NCBI GenBank assembly: GCA_030247575.1
Contig: JAOTRV010000004.1
Span: 1-64,000, forward strand
Reading direction: 5' to 3'
DNA from: Sulfuritalea sp.
Lineage (GTDB): Bacteria > Pseudomonadota > Gammaproteobacteria > Burkholderiales > Rhodocyclaceae
Length of the DNA stretch: 64,000 nucleotides
Each line of letters opens with the position of its first letter. The first letter of the stretch is position 1. A program made the position numbers and the translations under genes. Under the pieces are notes generated by a model, which saw only the letters and a list, made by a program, of their open reading frames with translations, searched no databases and had not been told where the DNA came from. Shown here piece by piece: positions 33,923-42,187 of this stretch.

Positions 33923-35052
33923 ATCTGGTCCAGATCAACCTGCAACCGCACTTCGGCGGCGGCGAGGTGTACACCGCCTTTCTCTGCCGCGCGCTTTCGC
34001 AGCTCGGCGTGCCGACGCGGCTGCTGGTGCACCCCCGTGCCGCGTTCTGGGACCGGCTCGGGCTGCCCGCGGACACCGAGCGCATCGCCGTCGCCGATGC
34101 CGCCGACCTGCCCCGGCATCTGCCGGCGGGGCCGCTCTGGCTGCTGTCGCACGGCCCGCTGCCGGCCGAACTGCGCACTGCCATGCCGCAGCGGCTGCGC
34201 AGCGCCATCGCGCACATGCCGGTGCAGGGACGTGACCCCGCCGCCTTCGCCGGCCACGACCGCATTTACGCCGTCTCCGGCTGGGTGCGCGACGGACTCA
34301 AGGCGGCCGGGCTGCCGGCCTGGGACGAGCCGCTGTATGGCGTCGCCGACCTGGCGAACCGGCCCGGCGGCGGCGAGATACGCCGCCGCAGCCGCTACGA
34401 CTGGGACCGGCGCAAGGGCCGCGACCGCCTGCTCGGCACGATCGAACCTCTCGTCGAAATGCTGCGGGCCCATCCGGCCTTCGAGCGGCGTCCCGGCCTC
34501 ACGCTGGGCATCGTCTCGCGCCTGACGCCGATCAAGCAGTTTCCGCTGCTGTTCGCGCATCTGGCGCCGGTACTCGCCCGTCATCGCGGGGTCAATCTCG
34601 AAATCTTCGGCAGCGGCGGCTATGCCTCGGTGCGCGACCTCGACCGCGCGCTCGCCGCGCTGCCCGCCGGACAGGTGCGCTTCTGGGGCCAGCAGGGCAA
34701 GGTCGCGGCGATCTACCCGCAGCTCGACTACCTGCTCTCCGGCCTGCCGGAAAAGGAGGCGCTGGGCCTCAACATCATCGAGGCGCAGGCCTGCGGCACG
34801 CCCGTGATCGCGGTGCATGCGCCGCCCTTCACGGAGACCGTGACCAACGGCCTGACCGGTTTTCTCTACCGCGATCCGCGACAGGATGGCGGCGCCGATT
34901 TCGCCCGCCTGCTCGATGAATTGCTGGCGGGCCGCGCCAGGCCGAAACCCGAACTGGCCGACACGCACCTCGCGCGCTTTTCCTTCGAAGCCTTCGTCGA
35001 GCGCCTGCGGCCGGTGGTGGCCGACGCGGCGGCTTATACGAGCCGGGAGTAG
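33919..35052 (+). CDS. Glycosyltransferase family 4
   Basis: GT-B protein of 377 residues beginning NLVQINLQPHFGGGEVYTAF. The donor domain has LGIVSRLTPIKQFPLLFAHLA and the C-terminal LPEKEALGLNIIEAQACGTPV with the E-x7-E arrangement. It is the last forward gene of the LPS cluster. Its 3' end overlaps the convergent waaG-like gene by 19 bp. Confidence 0.87.
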   Translation: MNLVQINLQPHFGGGEVYTAFLCRALSQLGVPTRLLVHPRAAFWDRLGLPADTERIAVADAADLPRHLPAGPLWLLSHGPLPAELRTAMPQRLRSAIAHMPVQGRDPAAFAGHDRIYAVSGWVRDGLKAAGLPAWDEPLYGVADLANRPGGGEIRRRSRYDWDRRKGRDRLLGTIEPLVEMLRAHPAFERRPGLTLGIVSRLTPIKQFPLLFAHLAPVLARHRGVNLEIFGSGGYASVRDLDRALAALPAGQVRFWGQQGKVAAIYPQLDYLLSGLPEKEALGLNIIEAQACGTPVIAVHAPPFTETVTNGLTGFLYRDPRQDGGADFARLLDELLAGRARPKPELADTHLARFSFEAFVERLRPVVADAAAYTSRE

Positions 35053-36131
35053 AGCGCCATCAGTTGCGCCGCCATCTGCACCAGATCGAGATGGGCGACG
35101 CTGGCACGGGCGGCATCGCGCATCGCCGGCGCGCGGCCGCACAAGGCATCCAGACTCGCGGCGAGGGCCGCCGCGTCGCCGGCGGAAACCACCAGGCCGT
35201 TGTCCGCCGTGACGAGTTCCGCCGCGCCGCAGGTCGTGGTGGTGACCAGCGGCAGGCCGCAGGCCAGCGCCTCGAGCGCGGCGTTCGGAAAGGGATCGTA
35301 AATCGTCGGCAGGGCGAACACGTCCGCCGCGCCGTAAAAGGGCTTGACGTCCGTCTGCGCGCCGAGGAAGAGCACGCGCTGATCGACGCCCAGGGTCTGC
35401 GCCAGCTTGCGCATCAGGGTTTCGTCCTTGTCGCGGCCGACCACCCAGAGCCGGGCATCGCAGCGCTCCATTTGCGAGAGGGCGCGCAGCAAGGTCGGCA
35501 CGCCCTTGCGCTCGTAGCCGGAACCGACGAAGAGAATTACCGGCGCCGTCGCGCCAGCGCCGACTTTCTCGCGCAAGGCGCGGCCCTTTTCCTCACGCAG
35601 CCGTGGATGAAAGGCATCGAGGTCGACGCCGCTGTAGATCACCTGCAACTTCTCGCCGGGGAGGCCGAAGCGGCGCGCGATGTCGTCCCTCACCATGCGC
35701 GAATTGCAGATCACGGTGCGCAGCTTCGGGTGGCGGAACATTTCCGCCTCGGCCGCGAGGGTGTAGCGGTGCCAGGGCGAATACGCGTCGAGCGGCTTGT
35801 TGCGCAATTCCAGCCAGGTGGCATGAACGCCGTCGCCGGCGCGGTAGATGTCGCAGCCGGGAATCCGCTCGTGGCTTTGCACCAGGTCGAAGCGCCGCTC
35901 TTCGATCAGGCGCCGCACGCCGCGCGCAAACCCGGCGTCGCGCCAGGTGCGGCCGAGATAGAAGGGATTGACGCGCACGCACGGCATTTCGCCCGCCGCG
36001 TCGCCCAGCCACTCGCGCGCAACGATCGAGACATCGACGTGGTTTGCCCTGAGCGCCGCCAGCGCGCGTTCGACAAAGCGCTCGGCGCCGCCGAACGGAG
36101 TGTATTTCTGGCGGACGATGGCGAGTTTCAC
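35034..36131 (-). CDS. waaG: LPS core glucosyltransferase, WaaG-like (GT4)
   Basis: Protein of 365 residues with the WaaG start KLAIVRQKYTPFGGAERFVER, VQSHERIPGCDIYRAGDGVH, and the donor site ILFVGSGYERKGVPTLLRAL / PTIYDPFPNAALEALACGLPL. WaaG adds the first hexose to heptose II of the inner core. It overlaps the heptosyltransferase gene by 4 bp. A dispersed-motif copy encodes KVGAGATAPV just before the second Rossmann domain. Confidence 0.85.
   Translation of the reverse strand: MKLAIVRQKYTPFGGAERFVERALAALRANHVDVSIVAREWLGDAAGEMPCVRVNPFYLGRTWRDAGFARGVRRLIEERRFDLVQSHERIPGCDIYRAGDGVHATWLELRNKPLDAYSPWHRYTLAAEAEMFRHPKLRTVICNSRMVRDDIARRFGLPGEKLQVIYSGVDLDAFHPRLREEKGRALREKVGAGATAPVILFVGSGYERKGVPTLLRALSQMERCDARLWVVGRDKDETLMRKLAQTLGVDQRVLFLGAQTDVKPFYGAADVFALPTIYDPFPNAALEALACGLPLVTTTTCGAAELVTADNGLVVSAGDAAALAASLDALCGRAPAMRDAARASVAHLDLVQMAAQLMALYSRLV
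35545..35568 (+). repeat. Dispersed 24-bp motif, copy 9 (waaG-like gene)
   Basis: Two mismatches (positions 6-7). Antisense; encodes KVGAGATA. Confidence 0.85.
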
Positions 36132-37231
36132 GCCAGCAGTTCCTCACAGACTGATAAAACCTGGGCCACCGGCAAGGTGGTCAGGCAGGCGCTGACCTTG
36201 CTGTCGTTGCAGCCGGCCATGCCGCAGGGGCGGCAGGGGTGCGTGGTCGAGGCGACGACGCGGTGAAGATTCTTCCCCGCTTCGTCCCACGGCCCCCATT
36301 CGAGATCGCCCGAGGGGCCGAAGATGGCGACCACCGGCGTGCCCATCGCGGCGGCGATGTGCATCGGCGCCGAATCGACGCCGACGAAGAGCCTGGCCTG
36401 CGCCGTCAGGGCCGCGAGTTCCTTCAGCGAAAGCCGGCCGGAGAGATCAAGAGTAGACGCTGGCGATACGGAGTTCTTCTCGCGCGCAGCACATACCTCG
36501 GCGATCAGCGCCTTTTCCTTCGCGTCTGGCGCCGAACTCAGTACGATGGGCCAGCCTTTCGCCGCGAGCGCGTCGCACAGCGCGGCCACGCGTTCGGCGG
36601 GCCAGCACTTGAAGGCCCAGCGCGACGCGGGATGGACATGGATGAAGCCGCCTGCCTGCAAGCCGTGCTGTGCAAGGAGCTCGGCAACGCGCGCCTCGGC
36701 CTTTGCCCCCGGCATCATGGTCACGACCTTGTCCGCGGCGGTGGGCTCCAGCCCCAGCGCGCGCAGGCTGTCGAGATTGGTTTCGACGGTGTGGCGCAGC
36801 GGGTCCGACTGCGCGGGATAAAGATGGGTGAAACTGTGCGCCCAGAATCCATCACGAAATTTGGGCGCCACCGACCAGCACGGCCGCAGCAGACGCACCA
36901 GCCAGGCGCCGCGCGTATGCACCGAGAGATGCACGACAAGATCATAGCGCCGCGCGCGCAGCACCGAAATCAGCTTCCATTCGGCGGCAGTCTGCCGCCG
37001 CAAGCCCTGCCGCTTCCAGTTGCGGTCGATCAGATGCAGTTGCGCCAGTGCCGGGTGGCCTTCGAGCATCGGCGCGGTATCGGCGTAGGCCAGCGCATCC
37101 ACTTCGCACTGCGGCGCCACGCGCTGCAGCATCGACAGCACCGGCGTGGCGAGCAGCACATCGCCGTGATGGCGCAGCTTGATCACCAATACGCGGCGCA
37201 GGCTGGCCGGAGAGAAGGCTTCAATGGGCAT
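36128..37231 (-). CDS. waaQ: LPS heptosyltransferase III-like (GT9)
   Basis: Protein of 367 residues. LVIKLRHHGDVLLATPVLSML is the WaaQ variant of the RxGD motif. HPASRWAFKCWPAERVAAL, FVGVDSAPMHIAAAMGTPVVAIFGPSG and W.PW form the ADP-heptose site. It belongs to the putative heptosyltransferase III group. It is read divergently from the zapB-like gene. A dispersed-motif copy encodes SVSPASTLD. Confidence 0.87.
   Translation of the reverse strand: MPIEAFSPASLRRVLVIKLRHHGDVLLATPVLSMLQRVAPQCEVDALAYADTAPMLEGHPALAQLHLIDRNWKRQGLRRQTAAEWKLISVLRARRYDLVVHLSVHTRGAWLVRLLRPCWSVAPKFRDGFWAHSFTHLYPAQSDPLRHTVETNLDSLRALGLEPTAADKVVTMMPGAKAEARVAELLAQHGLQAGGFIHVHPASRWAFKCWPAERVAALCDALAAKGWPIVLSSAPDAKEKALIAEVCAAREKNSVSPASTLDLSGRLSLKELAALTAQARLFVGVDSAPMHIAAAMGTPVVAIFGPSGDLEWGPWDEAGKNLHRVVASTTHPCRPCGMAGCNDSKVSACLTTLPVAQVLSVCEELLA
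36451..36474 (-). repeat. Dispersed 24-bp motif, copy 10 (waaQ-like gene)
   Basis: Three mismatches. Sense to the gene; encodes VSPASTL. Confidence 0.8.
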
Positions 37232-37341
37232 GGGGGCATTTTGCCAGACCGCGCTTGATTACCGGCGGCGCCTGCCAAACGACATTCAGTTTCCCAGCTT
37301 GTTGCTTGACCTGATTGAACTTTTCCCGGAAACTTGCCGCC

Positions 37342-37536
37342 ATGAGCGTTTCCCTCGATCACCTTGAGCGCAAGGTCGAACAGATAGTGGCCGTCTGCGC
37401 CAGCCTGCGCAGCGAGAACCAGGCATTGCGCGCCCACGTCACCAGCCTCGAGGCCGAAAAAGCCGCGTTGACGCAAAAGATCGACATCACCCGCCAACGC
37501 CTCGAAGCCCTGATGGCACGATTACCCGAAGAATGA
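37342..37536 (+). CDS. ZapB-like coiled-coil cell division protein (TIGR02449)
   Basis: Protein of 64 residues, almost entirely a heptad-repeat coiled coil: LDHLERKVEQIVAVCASLRS, then ENQALRAHVTSLEAEKAALTQKID. It is regularly found directly upstream of zapA and is thought to act with ZapA at the Z-ring. The ATG at 37342 is used. Its stop overlaps zapA by 4 bp, so the two are coupled. Confidence 0.85.
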   Translation: MSVSLDHLERKVEQIVAVCASLRSENQALRAHVTSLEAEKAALTQKIDITRQRLEALMARLPEE

Positions 37537-37859
37537 GCAATACCCTCGAAATCAAGCTGATGGGCAAGGAATATCGCGTGGCCTGCGAACCCGCAGAGCG
37601 CGAGGCCTTGCTCGCCGCCGTGAGCTTTCTCGACGGCAAGCTGAAGGAAATCGGCGACAAATCGTCGTCCGGCGCGCGCGGCAACGGCGAGCGCATCGCG
37701 GTGATGGCGGCGCTGAATCTGGCGCACGAATTCCTGGCCCTGAAGAACACTCCGGCAGAAGCGGCGGCGACACTTGAACGCGAGTCGATTCAGCGTAGAA
37801 TAAATTCCATCGAAGCCAAGCTCGACGAATCGCTGGCGCAGCACGAACAGTTGTTCTGA
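37533..37859 (+). CDS. zapA: Cell division protein ZapA
   Basis: Protein of 108 residues with the ZapA pattern LEIKLMGKEYRVACEPAEREALLAAVSFLDGKLKEI, then RIAVMAALNLAHEFLAL and a C-terminal coiled coil. It binds and bundles FtsZ filaments. As in E. coli, the 6S RNA gene follows immediately. Confidence 0.93.
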   Translation: MSNTLEIKLMGKEYRVACEPAEREALLAAVSFLDGKLKEIGDKSSSGARGNGERIAVMAALNLAHEFLALKNTPAEAAATLERESIQRRINSIEAKLDESLAQHEQLF

Positions 37860-37869
37860 GCCGCGCCGC

Positions 37870-38060
37870 ACCTCCGGTTCGCAAATGAGTTGCCTGGCTT
37901 CCCAGGGTTTCCCCTGCGGTGTTCGCCAAGGCCATACATTCCTTGAACCAATACCCATTGGCATCGGCTGCAGCCCATTGACGCCGCTGTTGTGATCGCT
38001 CCCGGAGAGCGAACCTGATGCGGCAGGAAAGCGGCCCTTCTGAACGCAGGTTCAGGATGC
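37870..38060 (+). ncRNA. ssrS: 6S RNA
   Basis: About 190 nt between zapA and the next gene, the conserved position of ssrS. Recognisable pieces are GGTGTTCGCCAAGG near the 5' half, CCTTGAACC in the central part and GAACGCAGGTTCAGGATGCC at the 3' side, which closes with the 5' segment as a long interrupted hairpin. 6S RNA binds the sigma-70 holoenzyme in stationary phase. The ends are approximate. Confidence 0.75.
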
Positions 38061-38095
38061 CGGCCAAACGGCACGCGCGGGGGAATCAATCGGCA

Positions 38096-38125
38096 GGGCG
38101 CGGAGATTCCGCGCCCCGTTTTTTT
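38096..38125 (+). terminator. Rho-independent terminator after the 6S RNA region
   Basis: Stem GGGCGCGG / CCGCGCCC with loop AGATT, followed by CGTTTTTTT. It lies 23 bp before the EVE gene and ends the zapBA-6S transcript. Confidence 0.85.
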
Positions 38126-38148
38126 GTGTCGACGGAAAGGCAGGCTGC

Positions 38149-38618
<470 letters not shown>

Positions 38619-38622
<4 letters not shown>

Positions 38623-39419
38623 CCATCTGGTGGCTCGCCTATCCGCTGCTGGGCGTGTTCGCCGGCTTTGTCGCGGGCCTGTTCGGCGTCGGCGGCGGAC
38701 TGACCATCGTGCCGCTGCTGTTCATGATTTTCACGACGCAGAACTTCCCGGTCGAACACAGCATGCACCTGGCGCTCGGCACCTCGATGGCGACCATCGT
38801 ATTCACCTCGATCGCCAGCATGCGCGCGCATCACAGCCACGGCGCCGTGCGCTGGGACATCGTCAAAAGTTTCGCGCCGGGGCTGGTGGTCGGCACGCTG
38901 TCCGGTTCCTTCTTCGCCACCTGGGTGCCGACGCGGCCGTTGGCGATGGTGTTCACCGCCATCGTGTATTACGCCTCGGTGCAGATGATGCTCGACTTCA
39001 AACCCAAGCCGCACCGCCAGTTGCCGGGAAGCTTCGGCATGGTCGTCGCCGGCACGCTGGTGGGCATCGTGTCGAGCCTGGTCGCGGCCGGCGGCGGCTT
39101 CCTGACGATTCCCTTCATGGTGTTCTGCAACGTGGTGATTCATCAGGCGGTGGGCACCTCGTCGGCGCTGGGCTTCCCGATCGCCGTGGCCGGCACTGTC
39201 GGTTACATCGTCAGCGGTCTGAAGACATCGGGCCTGCCGGATTACTCGCTGGGCTACATCTATCTACCCGCCTTCGTCGGTGTCGTCGCCATCAGCTTCA
39301 TGATGGCGCCGGTCGGCGCCCGGCTGGCCCACAAGCTGCCGGTGAAGCAACTGAAGCGCGCCTTCGGCGGCTTCCTCGCGCTGCTGGCGAGCAAGATGCT
39401 GCACGGCTTGCTGACCTAG
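38619..39419 (+). CDS. TauE/SafE family anion exporter-like membrane protein
   Basis: Protein of 266 residues with about eight membrane helices. The duplicated TauE motifs are GLFGVGGGLTIVPLL near the N-terminus and LVAAGGGFLTIPFMVFCNVVIHQAVGTSSALGFP in the middle. Family members export sulfite, sulfoacetate or related anions. The ATG at 38619 overlaps the EVE stop. The substrate is unknown. Confidence 0.88.
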
Positions 39420-40121
39420 TCAGCCGGGACGTACCGTACTCGCGTCCTGCCCGAACAACAGTTTCTTCGCTTCCTCGGTCACCACCGGCGCCGGATTGAT
39501 GTCCTTCGCCAGCGCGTAGGCGCGCTGGGTCGCCGGGCGCTCGCGAATCGCGGCAAACCAGCGTTTCAGGTTCGGGAAATCGTCCAGATTCTGGCTCTGC
39601 TTCTCGTGCGGCACGATCCACGGGTAGCAGGCCATGTCGGCGATCGAATAGTCGCCGGCAATGCATTCACGGTCGGCCAGGCGCTTGTTGAGCACTGCAT
39701 ACAGGCGCGCCGTCTCCTTGATATAGCGTTCGATGGCATAGGGAATCGGCTCGGGCGCGTATTGCGTGAAGTGGTGGTTCTGCCCCGCCATCGGCCCGAG
39801 CCCGCCCATCTGCCAGAACAGCCACTGTATGGTTTCGGTGCGCCCGCGCAGGTCCGGCGCGATGAAGCGACCCGTCTTGTCCGCGAGGTAAAGCAGGATC
39901 GCGCCCGACTCGAACAGCGACAGCGGCGCGCCGCCATCAGCCGGCGCGTGGTCAACGATGGCAGGAATCCGGTTGTTGGGCGCGATCTTCAGGAAGTCCG
40001 GCGCGAACTGCTCGCCCTTGCCGATGTTGATCGGCACGATGCGGTGAGGGATGCCCGTTTCTTCGAGAAACATCGTGATCTTGTGGCCGTTCGGGGTGGT
40101 CCAGTAATAGAGGTCGATCAT
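39420..40121 (-). CDS. Glutathione S-transferase, disulfide-bond oxidoreductase (YfcG-like)
   Basis: Protein of 233 residues with thioredoxin-like N-terminal domain MIDLYYWTTPNGHKITMFLEE; the TTPNG motif, lacking a catalytic Cys, marks YfcG/YghU-type enzymes. NNRIPAIVDHAP..GGAPLSLFESGAILLYLA binds glutathione, and the C-terminal helical domain has MADMACYPWI-like IADMACYPWIVPHEKQ. It probably reduces disulfides using glutathione. It overlaps the GDSL gene by 4 bp. Confidence 0.87.
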   Translation of the reverse strand: MIDLYYWTTPNGHKITMFLEETGIPHRIVPINIGKGEQFAPDFLKIAPNNRIPAIVDHAPADGGAPLSLFESGAILLYLADKTGRFIAPDLRGRTETIQWLFWQMGGLGPMAGQNHHFTQYAPEPIPYAIERYIKETARLYAVLNKRLADRECIAGDYSIADMACYPWIVPHEKQSQNLDDFPNLKRWFAAIRERPATQRAYALAKDINPAPVVTEEAKKLLFGQDASTVRPG

Positions 40122-40840
40122 GTGGTTTGCTCCATGCGTTGCACGATGCGGCGCGCGGCTTGGCGCGCCCAGAGGGCGTAGATCGGCGGCCCCGGATGAA
40201 AGCCGTCGCCGGCCATGGCCGAGGCGTCCATCATCTCATGGCCGAGGGCGAGGAACTCGCAGCCGGAGCGGTTCGCCGCCACCTTCGCCAGCACCCGGTT
40301 GAAATCGCGCGCGCGGCTGCCGACATACCAGCGCAAGGGCTGCGGCAGCGCCGGAAAACGGTGCATCGGCGGCAACCCGGACAGCAGGATGTGATGCGCG
40401 CCGAAGCGCGCTTGCAGCATGGCGATCAATTCCTGCTGCGTGCGGCGCCATGCCGCCAGCGATACGCGCCCCGTGACGTCGTTCACGCCCAGCGAGGTGA
40501 CGATCACGTCGAACGCCTCTGCCGGCACTCGTTGCAGATGATTCAGCATGTCGACGGTGGTGGCGCCGGTAAAGGCCAGCAGCTTCCAGCGCAGCCGGAA
40601 AGTCGGCGCCAGCGACACGGCGAGTTGTCCGGAAAGGGCTTCGTCCTGCGTCCGCGCGCCGACGCCGGCGGCGGCCGAATCGCCGAGGATCAGCAGGCGC
40701 AGCGGCAAGCCGCTGCCAGCCTCACCCTCGCGCGGCCCGTCGGCTTCGGGCAGAACCGGCACCGTGCGGCGCACGTGGCGACCCTGTGCCAGCAACACCG
40801 GGCCGAGCGCGACCGTGGCAACGGCGTGGCGCAGGGTCAC
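40118..40840 (-). CDS. SGNH/GDSL-family hydrolase
   Basis: Protein of 240 residues. Block I is LLILGDSAAAGVG (nucleophile Ser), block III SLGVNDVTGR and block V GDGFHPGPP..YALWA, with a hydrophobic N-terminal anchor. It is a lipase/esterase-like enzyme of unknown substrate. The GTG at 40840 overlaps the upstream stop (GTGA); longer in-frame extension has no homologous look. A dispersed-motif copy encodes AVSLAPTFRL. Confidence 0.85.
   Translation of the reverse strand: MTLRHAVATVALGPVLLAQGRHVRRTVPVLPEADGPREGEAGSGLPLRLLILGDSAAAGVGARTQDEALSGQLAVSLAPTFRLRWKLLAFTGATTVDMLNHLQRVPAEAFDVIVTSLGVNDVTGRVSLAAWRRTQQELIAMLQARFGAHHILLSGLPPMHRFPALPQPLRWYVGSRARDFNRVLAKVAANRSGCEFLALGHEMMDASAMAGDGFHPGPPIYALWARQAARRIVQRMEQTT
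40598..40621 (-). repeat. Dispersed 24-bp motif, copy 11 (GDSL gene)
   Basis: One mismatch (position 11). Sense to the gene; encodes AVSLAPTF. Confidence 0.85.
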
Positions 40841-41271
40841 GGCTGGTTGTGCGTACCGGAACGCACCGCCAGAAAGACCTCGCGCAAGAACAGGCCGAGT
40901 GCCGCGATCATCGCCAGCATCGCGGCGATGAACAGTGCCGCCACGCCGCGTGCGAGATCGACGCCGAGCAAGGCGCCCAGAAAGGCGCCGGCAACGACGA
41001 GGCACACCAGCAGCGCCGAGAGTACCGAACAGAAGATTGCGTAGTAGACCAACCGGCTGCGACGCACCAGCATGCGGATCTCCAGTTGCGAGGCTTCGGC
41101 CGCGTCGGGCGCGCGCGTAGGCAGCCGATCCTGCACCACGCGCCGGCGATCGACGATGCGGCCCAGGCGCGTGTTCAGCGCGTTGATCAGCGTCGCGATG
41201 GCGGTGAGCAGGAAGACCGGCGCGACCGCAAGTTGTATGACGTGACTGATGTCGGTGAGATTGGGATTCAT
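40837..41271 (-). CDS. DUF2721 membrane protein
   Basis: Protein of 144 residues with the DUF2721 start DISHVIQLAVAPVFLLTAIATLINALNTRLGRIVDR, then two membrane helices (about 72-120). Function unknown. The ATG at 41271 (MNPNLTD) is chosen. It lies 4 bp after the acyltransferase gene and is coupled to the GDSL gene. Confidence 0.87.
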   Translation of the reverse strand: MNPNLTDISHVIQLAVAPVFLLTAIATLINALNTRLGRIVDRRRVVQDRLPTRAPDAAEASQLEIRMLVRRSRLVYYAIFCSVLSALLVCLVVAGAFLGALLGVDLARGVAALFIAAMLAMIAALGLFLREVFLAVRSGTHNQP

Positions 41272-41275
41272 GGCC

Positions 41276-42178
41276 TCAGGTCTTCGCCTCCGCCAGCAAG
41301 CGCGCAATCTGCGCGTCCTTGTCCTGCCAGAGCTTCTGCACCCATTGGCCGAAGGCCTCGCGCACGGCGGGATCGCCGGCGTAATCGCCCTTCATCAACT
41401 GTTCCGGCACCGGCAGACTCTGCACCCGCACGATCACGCGCCGCATCCTGCCGCAGAGGAAATCCCAGAAATTCGGCGTGCCGTCGGGATAGACGATGGT
41501 GACGTCCAGTATCGCCCGGAAGCGGTCGCCCATGGCGTTGAGCGCCAGCGCGATGCCGCCCGCCTTGGGCTTGAGCAGGTGGCGATAGGGCGATTGCTGG
41601 CGCTGGTGCTTGGCCGGCGTGAAGCGCGTGCCTTCGAGAAAATTCATGACGCTGGTCGGAATCAGGGCGAACTTTTCGCAGGCGCGGCGCGTGGCCGCCT
41701 GGTCCTTGCCGCGCATTTCCGGATGCAGCTTGAGGTATTCCTCGCTGTGGCGGCGCATGAATGGAAAGTCCAGCGCCCACCAGGCCAGGCCCATCACCGG
41801 CACCCACTTGAGCTGGTCCTTGATGAAGAACTTCAGCAGCGGAATGCGGCGGTTGAACAAGTGCTGCAGGACGAAGATGTCGGCCCAGGTCTGGTGATTG
41901 CTGTTGACCAGATACCAGCCGCCCCGGTCGAGCCCGGCGACGCCCTGCACATCCCAGTCCATGGCTTGGGTGAGGACCATCCAGCCGCTGTTGCCGGCAA
42001 TCCAGGCCTCGGCGATGCGCACCAGCACCGGGTCGATGACCAGGCGCACGGACTTGAAGGGCAGGACCAGTCTGACGATGGCAAAGGCCAGCAGCAACGG
42101 CACCCACACCATGATATTGAGCAACAGCAGCAGGAAGGCGACAAGACCGAGCAGCGGTGCCGGCAGGAAGTTCAGCAT
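41276..42178 (-). CDS. PlsC-like acyltransferase (YihG type)
   Basis: Protein of 300 residues with two N-terminal membrane helices, NHQTWAD (HX4D catalytic motif near residue 93) and FLEGTRF (acceptor-binding EGTR). MGLAWWALDFPFMRRHS is typical of the YihG/LCLAT branch that acylates phospholipids, probably lysophosphatidic acid or related. It starts just upstream of the DUF2721 gene. Confidence 0.87.
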   Translation of the reverse strand: MLNFLPAPLLGLVAFLLLLLNIMVWVPLLLAFAIVRLVLPFKSVRLVIDPVLVRIAEAWIAGNSGWMVLTQAMDWDVQGVAGLDRGGWYLVNSNHQTWADIFVLQHLFNRRIPLLKFFIKDQLKWVPVMGLAWWALDFPFMRRHSEEYLKLHPEMRGKDQAATRRACEKFALIPTSVMNFLEGTRFTPAKHQRQQSPYRHLLKPKAGGIALALNAMGDRFRAILDVTIVYPDGTPNFWDFLCGRMRRVIVRVQSLPVPEQLMKGDYAGDPAVREAFGQWVQKLWQDKDAQIARLLAEAKT

Positions 42179-42187
42179 GGCGTCCGC